Of a stretch of 64,000 nt of DNA, positions 16,256 through 24,511 are shown piece after piece. This stretch comes from Mucinivorans sp036654415 (GTDB lineage Bacteria > Bacteroidota > Bacteroidia > Bacteroidales > Rikenellaceae). A program made the translations under genes and the position numbers. The first letter of the stretch is position 1. Every line of letters starts with the position of its first letter. Location of the stretch: contig JAVVSB010000005.1 in the NCBI GenBank assembly GCA_036654415.1, forward strand, positions 1-64,000, given 5' to 3'. The notes under the pieces were generated by a model that searched no databases, was not told where the DNA came from, and was given only the letters and a program-made list of their open reading frames with translations.

Positions 16256-17905
16256 GTGGTAAAAAGGCTTCTTAACATACTTTTGGTTCTGCTTGTGGTC
16301 TCTGTTATGACCTCATGTCGGGATGTCTTGGTCGAGCAAAACGGCCAGGGGGTGCTTGTGGTTGATGTGATTGGTGTGGATTTTGACCACCAGGTTGACC
16401 CTTTGTCTAAGTCTGCGCCCACCACACCATCTTCTTATTCGTTATCTATCACCTCTTTGGACGGCAAAGTACTCTATCAAGGGGCTTTCCAATCTGGGGC
16501 TATTCCCTTGCCTCTGGGCCAGTGTAAGGTGAAAGTGTTCTACGGGGATAACCTCCCAAGTTTCGATAACCCATACTATGAGGGACTCTCCGATGCCACG
16601 GTGGTGGCTGGGGGGGCCACTTTGTGTCGGGTGACTGTGAAGCTTGGTAGTGCCATAATCTCTCCGAAATATTCTGCCGATTTGGTGGCTTTTTTCAGTA
16701 GCTACTCAACGCGCGTGGTTAGCGGCACAACAACACAGAATATTACCTCGATAGAGTCACGTCAGCTCTATGTACCTTCGGGAGTTCGGTGTGCCATTAC
16801 GATTATTGGTACCAACACTCTAGGCGTGAAAGTGGAGCGTCCAGTTAATACTTTTGTCCCCGAGGCTGGAAAGCTCTACAATGGAAATCTTAATTTAGCT
16901 CCAGTTGTTTTTTCGGTTGCCGAGCAGGATGCAGCCCTAGCGTGGAGCCACTCTTTTACGGTTACTCCCGTTACGGCTGCCAATTTTGTTGATGAGAGCC
17001 ACTACAATGGCTATAAAGATAAGGTGATTTATCAGTACTCTGCAGATGGGGTCACCTGGATTGATGTTCCCTCTTCGGGCCAGGTTACTGGCCTAAACAG
17101 CGGCACCACCTATCGCCTTCGTGGCAGGGTGGGTAGCAACGTTAGTAGTAATGTTGTCACCCTTACAACCGAATTACCTCAACAGGTGCAAAATGCCGCC
17201 ATGGACCAGTGGCAGCTGACATATTTTAAAGATGGTTCTTCAGCCTCTGGCTATTCAAAAGGGATACCTCTATACTATCCATGGAATGCTGGTGGTGAGG
17301 AGTGGTGGTCTACTAGTAACTGTCGTAGCGTGCGTTACACGGTGTTTAAAAATCAGTGGAATAATCTTCCAGGTGTGATGTGGACTACATCGGGACAAAA
17401 TGGTCGTGCTGCCGAAATTCGCAGTGTCCATGTGGATGCTGGAGCTGGACAGTGGAGTGTGTGTGGAAAACTGTTGATTGGTTCTATGACCTCCGATGCC
17501 CCAAGTGGAGGGTATGGTGCAGCTGAAAACATTACGGAGGGTAGGCCATTTACCACTCGTCCCACTAAGATGCGCTTTTGGTATAAGTATAGCCAGTATG
17601 GTACAGATAGCTATCGTATTACGGTGCGTCTGCGCAATGGTAATACGGTGATTGCCGAGAAAGAGGTCACTGCTAATGGCACCAATAGCAGTTACCAACA
17701 GATGGAGATGGCTTTGCCATATTCAGTCACCAACCTCAAGGCTACATCCATATATATCTGTTTTGCATCATCGCTGGATGATAATTTTCCATATAATGGT
17801 AGTGGAGTAGCTGTGAGTTATCCCGATTGTTGGGGCTCAGGGTGGAAAGGTGAAGTGGGTTCGATACTAAATATCGATGAAATAGAACTAATTTACGAAA
17901 AATAA
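16256..17905 (+). CDS. DUF4493 / PCMD-type lipoprotein
   Basis: This 549-residue secreted protein starts at GTG and has a lipoprotein signal ending in the lipobox MTSC (about residues 17-20). Residues about 45-220 resemble DUF4493, beta-rich Bacteroidetes surface lipoproteins (SYSLSITSLDGKVLYQG, then a YYEG segment). A fibronectin-III-like stretch at about 225-305 follows (SADGVTWIDVP). The C-terminal 230 residues, with EEWWSTSNCRS, resemble the PCMD putative carbohydrate-binding or metabolism domain. Function is unknown; surface carbohydrate binding or adhesion is inference. It shares an upstream promoter with the next gene. Confidence 0.72.
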   Translation: MVKRLLNILLVLLVVSVMTSCRDVLVEQNGQGVLVVDVIGVDFDHQVDPLSKSAPTTPSSYSLSITSLDGKVLYQGAFQSGAIPLPLGQCKVKVFYGDNLPSFDNPYYEGLSDATVVAGGATLCRVTVKLGSAIISPKYSADLVAFFSSYSTRVVSGTTTQNITSIESRQLYVPSGVRCAITIIGTNTLGVKVERPVNTFVPEAGKLYNGNLNLAPVVFSVAEQDAALAWSHSFTVTPVTAANFVDESHYNGYKDKVIYQYSADGVTWIDVPSSGQVTGLNSGTTYRLRGRVGSNVSSNVVTLTTELPQQVQNAAMDQWQLTYFKDGSSASGYSKGIPLYYPWNAGGEEWWSTSNCRSVRYTVFKNQWNNLPGVMWTTSGQNGRAAEIRSVHVDAGAGQWSVCGKLLIGSMTSDAPSGGYGAAENITEGRPFTTRPTKMRFWYKYSQYGTDSYRITVRLRNGNTVIAEKEVTANGTNSSYQQMEMALPYSVTNLKATSIYICFASSLDDNFPYNGSGVAVSYPDCWGSGWKGEVGSILNIDEIELIYEK

Positions 17906-17938
17906 ACCAAAAATTATTATTAACCAAAAAAAGAACGA

Positions 17939-18733
17939 ATGAAGAAACTATTATTTTTAATTCCAATGATGTCCCTACTTTTAGGTTTTACTGGTTGTGC
18001 CAAGCAGGACAGTACCGAAGCCCAGGGTGAAGGCGTTGTGAATTTTAAAATTGAAAACGATTATCAGATTAGTATCGCCTCAGCTGCAGCCTTCAGAGCT
18101 GTAACAGCAGCCCCTGCCGATTACAACGTAGTACTTACCAACACCACCACCTCTGCTGTGGCTTATACTGGTACTTACGGTGCAATGGCCAAGAGTATGG
18201 TCCTTGCTGCAGCTAATTATAATATCAAGGCTGAAAATATAACTTCAGATGTTGCTCAAACTGCTACTGCTGGACGTGGTCAACTTCGCTTGGCTGGTAG
18301 TCAAGATTTTGTTTTGGCCACTGGTCAGACTAAATCTGTGGCTATGGTTTGCAATGTGTCTAACATTAAGGTTAATGTGGCTTATGCTGCGAGTTTTATG
18401 GCTGTTTTTAGTGGTTGTACCGTTTCTGTAGTCGAGACTTCTCAGCCAGGGCGTGCTCTTGCTTACGACTTTGCGGCTACCCACGCCACTCAAGATGGCT
18501 TCTTTAACGTGCCTACTGCTGCCACATCGTTGACCGTAACCATCACCCCAACCCGTAAAAGCGATGGTAAGGTACTGCCCCCTGTTGTTAAGACTATTAC
18601 AGGTGTTACAGCTGCTCAATGGCACAAATTGACCTTTACGGCTGCCTCTACGGGCCAAGGAAGCTTTGATATTACTGTTGATGATACAATTACATCAGTT
18701 GAAAATAGCTTTGAAGTAGATCCATTTGCTTAA
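17939..18733 (+). CDS. DUF4493 family lipoprotein
   Basis: This 264-residue protein has a clear lipoprotein signal (MKKLLFLIPMMSLLLGFTGC, lipobox FTGC). The mature part is Ala/Thr/Val-rich and beta-like. Its spacing of YNVVLTNT, YNIKAENI, QDFVLATGQTKS and VACMVSN-like segments fits DUF4493. It begins 33 nt after the larger DUF4493 gene and shares its promoter. The fold family is reminiscent of fimbrillin-type surface proteins, but no fimbrial usher or anchor genes are adjacent. Function is unknown. Confidence 0.7.
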   Translation: MKKLLFLIPMMSLLLGFTGCAKQDSTEAQGEGVVNFKIENDYQISIASAAAFRAVTAAPADYNVVLTNTTTSAVAYTGTYGAMAKSMVLAAANYNIKAENITSDVAQTATAGRGQLRLAGSQDFVLATGQTKSVAMVCNVSNIKVNVAYAASFMAVFSGCTVSVVETSQPGRALAYDFAATHATQDGFFNVPTAATSLTVTITPTRKSDGKVLPPVVKTITGVTAAQWHKLTFTAASTGQGSFDITVDDTITSVENSFEVDPFA

Positions 18734-18835
18734 GTAGCGAACTTTAGGTGACTTTTTAAAATTGTTTTTTTTTGTTGGACTTCGATTTTACGATATCGTT
18801 CTATTAAAAAATAATTTTCATACGTCTCATACAAT

Positions 18836-18882
18836 AAAAAAGACGAAGGCGAGTGTTTTTAGTACTCGCCTTCGTCTTTTTT
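18836..18882. terminator. Bidirectional terminator between convergent genes
   Basis: A perfect 19-bp stem (18836-18854 with 18864-18882) has a GACGAAGGCGAG core, a 9-nt loop, and A and T runs at the ends. It serves both the DUF4493 gene (plus) and the HAD gene (minus). Confidence 0.92.
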
Positions 18883-19537
18883 ATAGGTTTACTATCTGTT
18901 GAGCCGTAATCTCGCGGAAGTCACTAATGAACATATCGTAGTCGGTATGTTCATTGCGGGCAAAGGTTGTGGCCAAAGCTACTACCTTCATTCCAGCCGA
19001 GCGGGCTGCCTGCACCCCCGCAAAGGAGTCCTCGCATACCACGCATTGCTCAGGTGGTACTCCCAGCATAGAGGCGGCCAGCAGAAATACCTCTGGGTTT
19101 GGTTTTGCGTGGGTGAGCATATCACCGTTGGCTATGGTGTCAAAATATTGAGTAATGCCACACTTAGAGAGGACAAAGTCCACATTCTTTTGTGGCCCGC
19201 TACTGCCCACAGCCATCTTTATACCCATTGCATGGAGCTTTTTGAGTAGCTCTACCAGTCCCGCCACAGGTGCTATCTGTTGCTCGAACATATCGCGATA
19301 GATGGTCTCCTTTTCACGCGCAAATTGGTCAATCAGTTTAGGGGTGAGTGGACGCTGAAGTACCTGTGCAAAAATCTCAGCGTTGCCCATACCAAAAAGT
19401 GGCAGTAGCTGCTCACGCGTGGTAGATACTTGATTCAACGAGCACCATTTTTGAAAGGCCGCAATGTGCACATCGCGATTATCGACCAGCACACCGTCCA
19501 TATCGAAAATTACGGCTTTGATTTTTGAGTTGTTCAT
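18881..19537 (-). CDS. HAD-superfamily phosphatase, beta-phosphoglucomutase-like
   Basis: This 218-residue HAD subfamily IA protein has motif I DMDGVLVDN (Asp nucleophile near residue 12), motif II VGSSGP, motif III KPNPEVF and motif IV CEDSFAGVQAA. The cap has the helical form typical of the PGMB/sugar-phosphate phosphatase group. The substrate is not determinable; sugar phosphates are most common for the group. It is monocistronic, convergent with the DUF4493 gene and divergent from rex. Confidence 0.88.
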   Translation of the reverse strand: MNNSKIKAVIFDMDGVLVDNRDVHIAAFQKWCSLNQVSTTREQLLPLFGMGNAEIFAQVLQRPLTPKLIDQFAREKETIYRDMFEQQIAPVAGLVELLKKLHAMGIKMAVGSSGPQKNVDFVLSKCGITQYFDTIANGDMLTHAKPNPEVFLLAASMLGVPPEQCVVCEDSFAGVQAARSAGMKVVALATTFARNEHTDYDMFISDFREITAQQIVNL

Positions 19538-19553
19538 TCTTCTTGATTAATAA

Positions 19554-19585
19554 TTTGCACAAAGTTAATAAATTTATTATATTTG
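19554..19585 (+). promoter_or_regulatory. Promoter of the rex operon
   Basis: TTTG (19554-19557), 20-nt spacer, TATATTTG (19578-19585), 19 nt before the rex ATG. Confidence 0.7.
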
Positions 19586-19604
19586 TATGTTTTAATACTA
19601 GTGT

Positions 19605-20255
19605 ATGAGCCAAAGTGGTGCCCCGAAGAATTTATTACCAGAGCGTACGGTCGAACGTCTAAGCGAATATAGGCGCACCTTGCTCTCTGTACTTGAGTGC
19701 GGTCATAGCCACATTTATTCGCATGAACTTGCTGGTATGCATGCCATTACTGCTGTTCAGGTGCGTCGCGATTTAATGCTTATCGGTTTTAGCTCTGACA
19801 CTAAGCGGGGGTATGATGTGAGTGTGTTAGTTGATTTTATAAGCGCTATCTTGGACAAGCCCCAGGGGCAAAAGGTGGCGGTGGTGGGTATGGGTAACTT
19901 GGGTCAGGCCATTACTCATTATTTTAATGGCAAACGTAGTAGACTCCATATTGTGGAGGCTTATGATATTGATAAACAAAAAGTTGGGAAGGAAATAGCA
20001 GGCGTTATGTGTTGCGATATTACCGATTTTACGGCTCGAGCCCATCAACTTAAGATAGACATTGTGTTACTTAGTTGCCCGCAAGAGGTTGCCCTTGAGA
20101 TTGCCTCGGTCATCAAGAAGAGTTCGGTGAGTGGGGTGCTTAACTTTACGGGTGTGCCGCTAAACTTGGGGGATAGGATTTTTGTGGAAGATTACGATAT
20201 AATTACGCTGCTGGAAAAAGTAGCCTATTTTGCAAAAAATTCAGCCCAACAATGA
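19605..20255 (+). CDS. rex: Redox-sensing transcriptional repressor Rex
   Basis: Rex senses the NADH/NAD+ ratio and represses fermentative and respiratory genes when NAD+ is high. The 216-residue protein has an N-terminal winged helix (residues about 10-80, with the recognition segment TAVQVRRDLMLIG) and a Rossmann NAD(H) domain with VAVVGMGNLGQAI near residue 91 and a C-terminal domain-swap helix. It heads an operon with ribF, nagB, a symporter and cydB. Rex commonly controls cyd genes, so the link with cydB is suggestive. I could not find a convincing Rex operator near its promoter. Confidence 0.95.
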   Translation: MSQSGAPKNLLPERTVERLSEYRRTLLSVLECGHSHIYSHELAGMHAITAVQVRRDLMLIGFSSDTKRGYDVSVLVDFISAILDKPQGQKVAVVGMGNLGQAITHYFNGKRSRLHIVEAYDIDKQKVGKEIAGVMCCDITDFTARAHQLKIDIVLLSCPQEVALEIASVIKKSSVSGVLNFTGVPLNLGDRIFVEDYDIITLLEKVAYFAKNSAQQ

Positions 20256-20809
20256 AAGTTTACAGGTCGTTAGCGGAGTTTGATAAGGGGCAGGGTAGTG
20301 TAGTGACTGTGGGCTCTTTCGATGGGGTGCATCGGGGGCATCGTCTGCTTATCGACGCTCTGCGTGCCGAAGCTGCTGTGCGAGGTCTCCGTGGAGTGGT
20401 GGTTACCTTTGAACCACATCCACGATTGGTTTTACGGGGCGATAATTTACTACTCACACCATTTGAACGTAAGTTGGAGCTAATGGAGCAGGCTGGGGTG
20501 GACCATTTGATGGTTTTGAATTTTACAAAAGAGTTTGCACAGATACCCTATGATATTTTTGTGCGGGACTATTTGGTTGGAGGGTTGGGCGCACGAGTTG
20601 TTGTTGTGGGACAGGGGCACCATTTCGGTAAAGGTAAGCAGGGCGATGCTGAGGCTTTAAAGGCAATGGAGTTGGAGGTGGTCTATCTTGAGCGATTTGA
20701 AAATATTTCCTCGACTCAGGTTCGCAATGCCATCCGCGTTGGTGATTACGACCGAGCATCCGAGCTTCTTGGCTGGAGATACACTGATAATATTAATTCT
20801 AAAAAATAA
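20252..20809 (+). CDS. ribF: FAD synthetase domain protein (RibF without flavokinase domain)
   Basis: RibF normally has an N-terminal FMN adenylyltransferase and a C-terminal riboflavin kinase (about 310 residues). This protein has 185 residues and only the first domain: VTVGSFDGVHRGH nucleotidyltransferase motif (about residues 18-30), FEPHPR, GQGHHFGKGKQGD and SSTQVRNAIRVGDYDRASELLG. The kinase domain is absent and nagB starts 5 nt after the stop, with no remnant visible. The start overlaps the rex stop as ATGA. Either flavokinase is encoded elsewhere or this enzyme has another nucleotidyl-transfer role. Confidence 0.85.
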   Translation: MKVYRSLAEFDKGQGSVVTVGSFDGVHRGHRLLIDALRAEAAVRGLRGVVVTFEPHPRLVLRGDNLLLTPFERKLELMEQAGVDHLMVLNFTKEFAQIPYDIFVRDYLVGGLGARVVVVGQGHHFGKGKQGDAEALKAMELEVVYLERFENISSTQVRNAIRVGDYDRASELLGWRYTDNINSKK

Positions 20810-20814
20810 AAACT

Positions 20815-21606
20815 ATGAGACTTATTATTCAACCCGATTACGCCAATATCAGCCGTTGGGCAGCCGAGTATATCGCTTGCCAAATTAACAAGGCCAACCC
20901 TACACCCCAAAAACCTTACGTATTGGGTCTACCCACTGGTTCTACTCCGCTGGGAACCTACAAGGAGCTTATTGCCCTTAACAAAGCTGGCAAGGTGAGC
21001 TTCCAAAATGTTGTTACTTTCAACATGGATGAATATTGTTCAATTCCCAAGGAGCATCCACAAAGCTACTACACTTTTATGTGGAATAATTTTTTCAGCC
21101 ATATTGACATTAAGGCCGAAAACGTCAATCTACTTAATGGAACCGCTCCCGACAAAGCGGCCGAATGTGCCCGTTATGAGGCCAAAATCAAGGCTCTAGG
21201 TGGCATAAAACTCTTTATGGGTGGTATTGGCCCCGATGGTCATATCGCTTTTAATGAACCAGCCAGCTCTCTCAGTTCTCGCACGCGCGAAAAAACTTTG
21301 ACTCTTGATACCATCATTGCTAACTCCCGTTTCTTTAATAATGACCCCAATCAGGTGCCCAAGACCGCACTGACTGTGGGGGTGGGTACGATTATGGATT
21401 CAGAACAGGTGCTCATTATTGTTAATGGCCACGGCAAGGCTCGCGCTCTTAAACATGGTATTGAAGAGGGGGTTAACCATATGTGGACCATCAGTGCCCT
21501 ACAGTTGCACGCGCGTGGAATTGTGGTGTGTGACGAAGATGCTACATCAGAACTAAAGGTAGGCACGTATAAGTACTTCAAAGACATCGAAAAAGCAAAC
21601 TTGTAA
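20815..21606 (+). CDS. nagB: Glucosamine-6-phosphate deaminase
   Basis: NagB converts glucosamine 6-phosphate to fructose 6-phosphate and ammonia. The 263-residue protein has GLPTGSTPLGTYKEL (about residues 38-52), FNMDEY, and the catalytic GGIGPDGHIAFNEP (about 136-149). It sits in the rex operon; its stop overlaps the next start as TAATG. Its presence links amino-sugar use to the redox-regulated operon. No nagA or transporter of amino sugars is adjacent. Confidence 0.96.
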   Translation: MRLIIQPDYANISRWAAEYIACQINKANPTPQKPYVLGLPTGSTPLGTYKELIALNKAGKVSFQNVVTFNMDEYCSIPKEHPQSYYTFMWNNFFSHIDIKAENVNLLNGTAPDKAAECARYEAKIKALGGIKLFMGGIGPDGHIAFNEPASSLSSRTREKTLTLDTIIANSRFFNNDPNQVPKTALTVGVGTIMDSEQVLIIVNGHGKARALKHGIEEGVNHMWTISALQLHARGIVVCDEDATSELKVGTYKYFKDIEKANL

Positions 21607-22868
21607 TGAAGTTGAAAATTCCACTCTATATCAAGATTCTTATTGGTATGGCACTGGGGCTGATTTGGGGTGTTGTGGCCGTGGAATTCAATTTCTCGGA
21701 GGCCACCTCGGCTTGGTTGGTTCCATTTGGGACCATTTTTATGCGGCTACTTAAATGTGTGGCCATTCCTCTAGTTTTTGTCTCTTTGGTGGTGGGAGTA
21801 TCCAATATTGGTAGCATCTCTTCGCTCTCAAAGATGGGCTTGCGAACTTTTGGAATTTATATCATAACCACTGTATTGGCCATCTGTTTGGGTTTGACCC
21901 TAGTCTTGTCCATAGGGCCAGGCAAGGGAATGAACACCGAAAATGTGGCTCAGATGCAGCAGACATACCATTCCACGGTGGCCTCTCGTGCTTCAGAGGC
22001 CGTGGATGTTGGCGCGGTTTCACCTCTGCAATGGTTGGTGGACATTGTACCCGATAATATGATTCAGGCTGTTGGTAGCAATGCCAATATGTTACAGGTC
22101 ATCTTTATAGCACTCATCTGTGGGGTGGCGCTACTGTCGATTCCGAATGAAAAGGCAGCTCCTTTTTTGAGTGTGGTGGAGTCTGTCAACGCTATGATTT
22201 TGCGGGTTATAGACTATATTATGATGTTTGCTCCACTAGGAGTCTTGGCTCTTATGGCTGGTATGGTGGTGGATAATGCTGGTAATTTGGATGTGCTGGG
22301 AGCTTTGGGGCTCTATGCGCTGACGGTGGCCTTGGGGCTGGCCTTAATGATCTTGTTGGTCTACCCGTTGATTATTCGTCTTTTTTCGGATATGCCAGTG
22401 GGGCGTTTTATGAAAAGTATGATTCCCGTGCAGCTTTTAGCCCTAACCACTAGCTCTAGCGCGGCTACATTGCCTCTGACGATGGAGACCGTACAAGATA
22501 AATTGGGTATTAGTAATCGCATAGCTTCCTTTGTCCTGCCTGTGGGTGTGACCATCAATATGGATGGAACTTCGTTGTATCAGGCTGTTGCTGTGGTATT
22601 TATTGCTCAGGTTCTGGGTATAGAGTTGGGCTGGGTAGAACTGCTAACTATTGTGGCTACCACCACCATTAGCTCCATTGGCACCCCTGGTGTGCCTGGG
22701 GGTAGTATCGTGATTCTAGTTATGGTTCTGGGTTCGGTGGGTATTCCGCCCGAGGGGTTGGCTCTTATTTTGGGACTCGATCGCCCGTTAGATATGCTCC
22801 GCACGGTAGTTAATGTGACTGGCGATGCTGCGGTTTGCACCATCATTGATAAGACAAGTAAAGTATAA
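21606..22868 (+). CDS. Dicarboxylate/amino acid:cation symporter (DAACS family)
   Basis: This 420-residue membrane protein belongs to the GltP/DctA family and takes up glutamate, aspartate or C4-dicarboxylates with H+ or Na+. Family signatures are the serine-rich hairpin SSSAATLPLT (about residues 282-291), the NMDGTSLYQ motif in TM7 (about 318-326) and GTPGVPGGS in the second hairpin (about 358-366), plus the terminal NVTGDAAVCTI segment. An Asp-Ala-Ala context rather than a clear Arg at the substrate site leaves the substrate open. It is translationally coupled to nagB and lies 21 nt before cydB. Confidence 0.92.
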   Translation: MKLKIPLYIKILIGMALGLIWGVVAVEFNFSEATSAWLVPFGTIFMRLLKCVAIPLVFVSLVVGVSNIGSISSLSKMGLRTFGIYIITTVLAICLGLTLVLSIGPGKGMNTENVAQMQQTYHSTVASRASEAVDVGAVSPLQWLVDIVPDNMIQAVGSNANMLQVIFIALICGVALLSIPNEKAAPFLSVVESVNAMILRVIDYIMMFAPLGVLALMAGMVVDNAGNLDVLGALGLYALTVALGLALMILLVYPLIIRLFSDMPVGRFMKSMIPVQLLALTTSSSAATLPLTMETVQDKLGISNRIASFVLPVGVTINMDGTSLYQAVAVVFIAQVLGIELGWVELLTIVATTTISSIGTPGVPGGSIVILVMVLGSVGIPPEGLALILGLDRPLDMLRTVVNVTGDAAVCTIIDKTSKV

Positions 22869-22889
22869 ATTTTTTAAAACCTTACAACT

Positions 22890-23975
22890 ATGGAGTACAT
22901 CTGTTTACAACACTATTGGTGGCTAATAGTAAGCCTTTTGGCTGCTATTTTAGTTTTTTTGTTTTTTGTGCAGGGTGGGCAAGCTATGTTGCGCCTGATT
23001 GGCAAAACCGAAAATGAGCGCACAATGATTATTAACGTTTTGGGGCGTAAATGGGAGTTCACCTTTACGACATTAGTTACTTTTGGTGGGGCGTTTTTTG
23101 CATCTTTTCCGCTCTTCTATTCCACCAGTTTTGGTGGAGCTTACTATGTGTGGATGGCCATTTTGTTGGTTTTTGTAATTCAGGCCGTCAGCTATGAATT
23201 CCGGGGTAAGGCTGGTAATTTTTTGGGGCGTAATACATATGACACATTTTTGATGATTAATGGCCTTTTGGCACCACTTTTGATTGGTGTTGCTGTGGGG
23301 ACATTCTTTACTGGGGCCAATTTTACGGTCGATATGGCCAATATAGGCTCGATAGTTGGTGGGGGTAATATGATTTCGCAATGGGATTCACCTTGGCATG
23401 GACTGGAGGCTTTGGCAGATTATCGTAACGTATTGTTAGGGTTGGCTGTTGCGGCTTTGGCTCTTATTTTGGGGCTGATGTATTTTATCAATACCATTGA
23501 TTGCCACGAGATAGTTCAGCGTTCACGTAAGATGATGGTGCCTTTAATTGTGGTTTTTTTAATTACCTTTTTATCTTTTGTGGCCACTACTAGTGCCATT
23601 GAGATTGTTTTTGAACCAGTTCTGTTAGTTTTATTCTTGATAGGTGTGGTGCTAGTGTTGTTTGGCTTTTACAGAGCTTTGGTGGCTCTTGGACGCAATG
23701 GGATATGGTTTTCGGGGTTGGGTACAGTAGTTACGGTTCTCTCTCTCCTGCTTTTTGTGGGTTATACAGGCTCTTATTATCCATCGTTAACCAATCCAGA
23801 GAGCTCCCTAACTATCTTTAATAGCAGTAGTTCGGAATTTACACTCAAGGTGATGAGTTACGTATCAATAGCCATACCATTTGTGTTGGCCTATATTTGT
23901 TTTGCTTGGCGGGCGATGAATAAAAAAAGGATAACCGTGGATGAAATATCTGACAAAAAAGAGCACCTATATTAA
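22890..23975 (+). CDS. cydB: Cytochrome bd ubiquinol oxidase subunit II
   Basis: CydB is the partner of CydA in the bd oxidase. The 361-residue protein has eight to nine hydrophobic segments. It shows an N-terminal WWLIVSLL...FFVQGGQ stretch (family: DGFDLG region, here degenerate), VLGRKWEFTFTTLVTFGGAFFASFPLFYS (a W and G-rich core) and AVSYEFRGKAGN near residue 108. The pattern fits Bacteroidetes CydB. It is the last gene of the rex operon, 21 nt after the symporter, while cydA lies at 2410-3906 on the other strand. The split is unusual because cydA and cydB are normally adjacent. Confidence 0.9.
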   Translation: MEYICLQHYWWLIVSLLAAILVFLFFVQGGQAMLRLIGKTENERTMIINVLGRKWEFTFTTLVTFGGAFFASFPLFYSTSFGGAYYVWMAILLVFVIQAVSYEFRGKAGNFLGRNTYDTFLMINGLLAPLLIGVAVGTFFTGANFTVDMANIGSIVGGGNMISQWDSPWHGLEALADYRNVLLGLAVAALALILGLMYFINTIDCHEIVQRSRKMMVPLIVVFLITFLSFVATTSAIEIVFEPVLLVLFLIGVVLVLFGFYRALVALGRNGIWFSGLGTVVTVLSLLLFVGYTGSYYPSLTNPESSLTIFNSSSSEFTLKVMSYVSIAIPFVLAYICFAWRAMNKKRITVDEISDKKEHLY

Positions 23976-24051
23976 TTTTGTTTTGTTGAAAAATCTCATT
24001 ACCTTTACTAAAATAAAATGTGCGAAATAACAATTAAAAAACGTAAGAGAG

Positions 24052-24438
24052 ATGGCAGAGAATGAAAAGACACGTTATTCGGATGCAGAGCTTGCTGAAT
24101 TCCGTGCAATTATACTGGACAAGTTGGAAAAAGCAAAGGCCGATTATGACCTGCTTAGGGCTACTATTACTCATACCCAAAGTAATGGCACGGATGACAC
24201 CTCGCCTACGTTCAAGATTCTTGAGGAGGGGGCATCTACTCTTTCAAAAGAGGAGTCGGGACGTTTGGCTCAGCGCCAACTGAAATTTATCCAACACCTT
24301 GAGGCGGCCTTGGTTCGTATTGAGAATAAGACCTATGGCATATGTCGCGAAACTGGCAAGTTGATACCTGCCGAGCGGCTTCGTGTCGTGCCTCATGCCA
24401 CCCTTAGTATTGAGGCCAAGGATGCTGGTGTGAAGTAG
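24052..24438 (+). CDS. DksA/TraR-family protein with degenerate zinc finger
   Basis: DksA-type proteins bind the RNA polymerase secondary channel and modulate transcription with ppGpp. The 128-residue protein has an N-terminal coiled-coil region (about residues 8-90) and a C-terminal finger-like segment YGICRETGKLIPAERLRVVP (about 99-118). Only one Cys remains of the four that bind zinc in classical DksA. This single-Cys form is familiar among Bacteroidetes homologues as I know them, so it is probably functional without zinc. A TACCTTT-containing element at about 23999 may be the promoter. Confidence 0.88.
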   Translation: MAENEKTRYSDAELAEFRAIILDKLEKAKADYDLLRATITHTQSNGTDDTSPTFKILEEGASTLSKEESGRLAQRQLKFIQHLEAALVRIENKTYGICRETGKLIPAERLRVVPHATLSIEAKDAGVK

Positions 24439-24474
24439 GAAGTAGGTAGTGGCTTCTCAAAATTGGATTATAGA

Positions 24475-24511
24475 AAATCAGGGGTAAAGTTTTTTGCTCC
24501 TGATTTTTTCT
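24475..24511. terminator. Terminator between the DksA-like gene and the CDF gene
   Basis: AAAATCAGG pairs with CCTGATTTT around an A/T-rich loop and is followed by a T run on the plus strand. It lies between convergent genes. Confidence 0.65.

Noticed and set aside
19540..19604. Rex operator before rex
   Set aside because: I looked for a TTGTGAA-type palindrome and found only partial matches.
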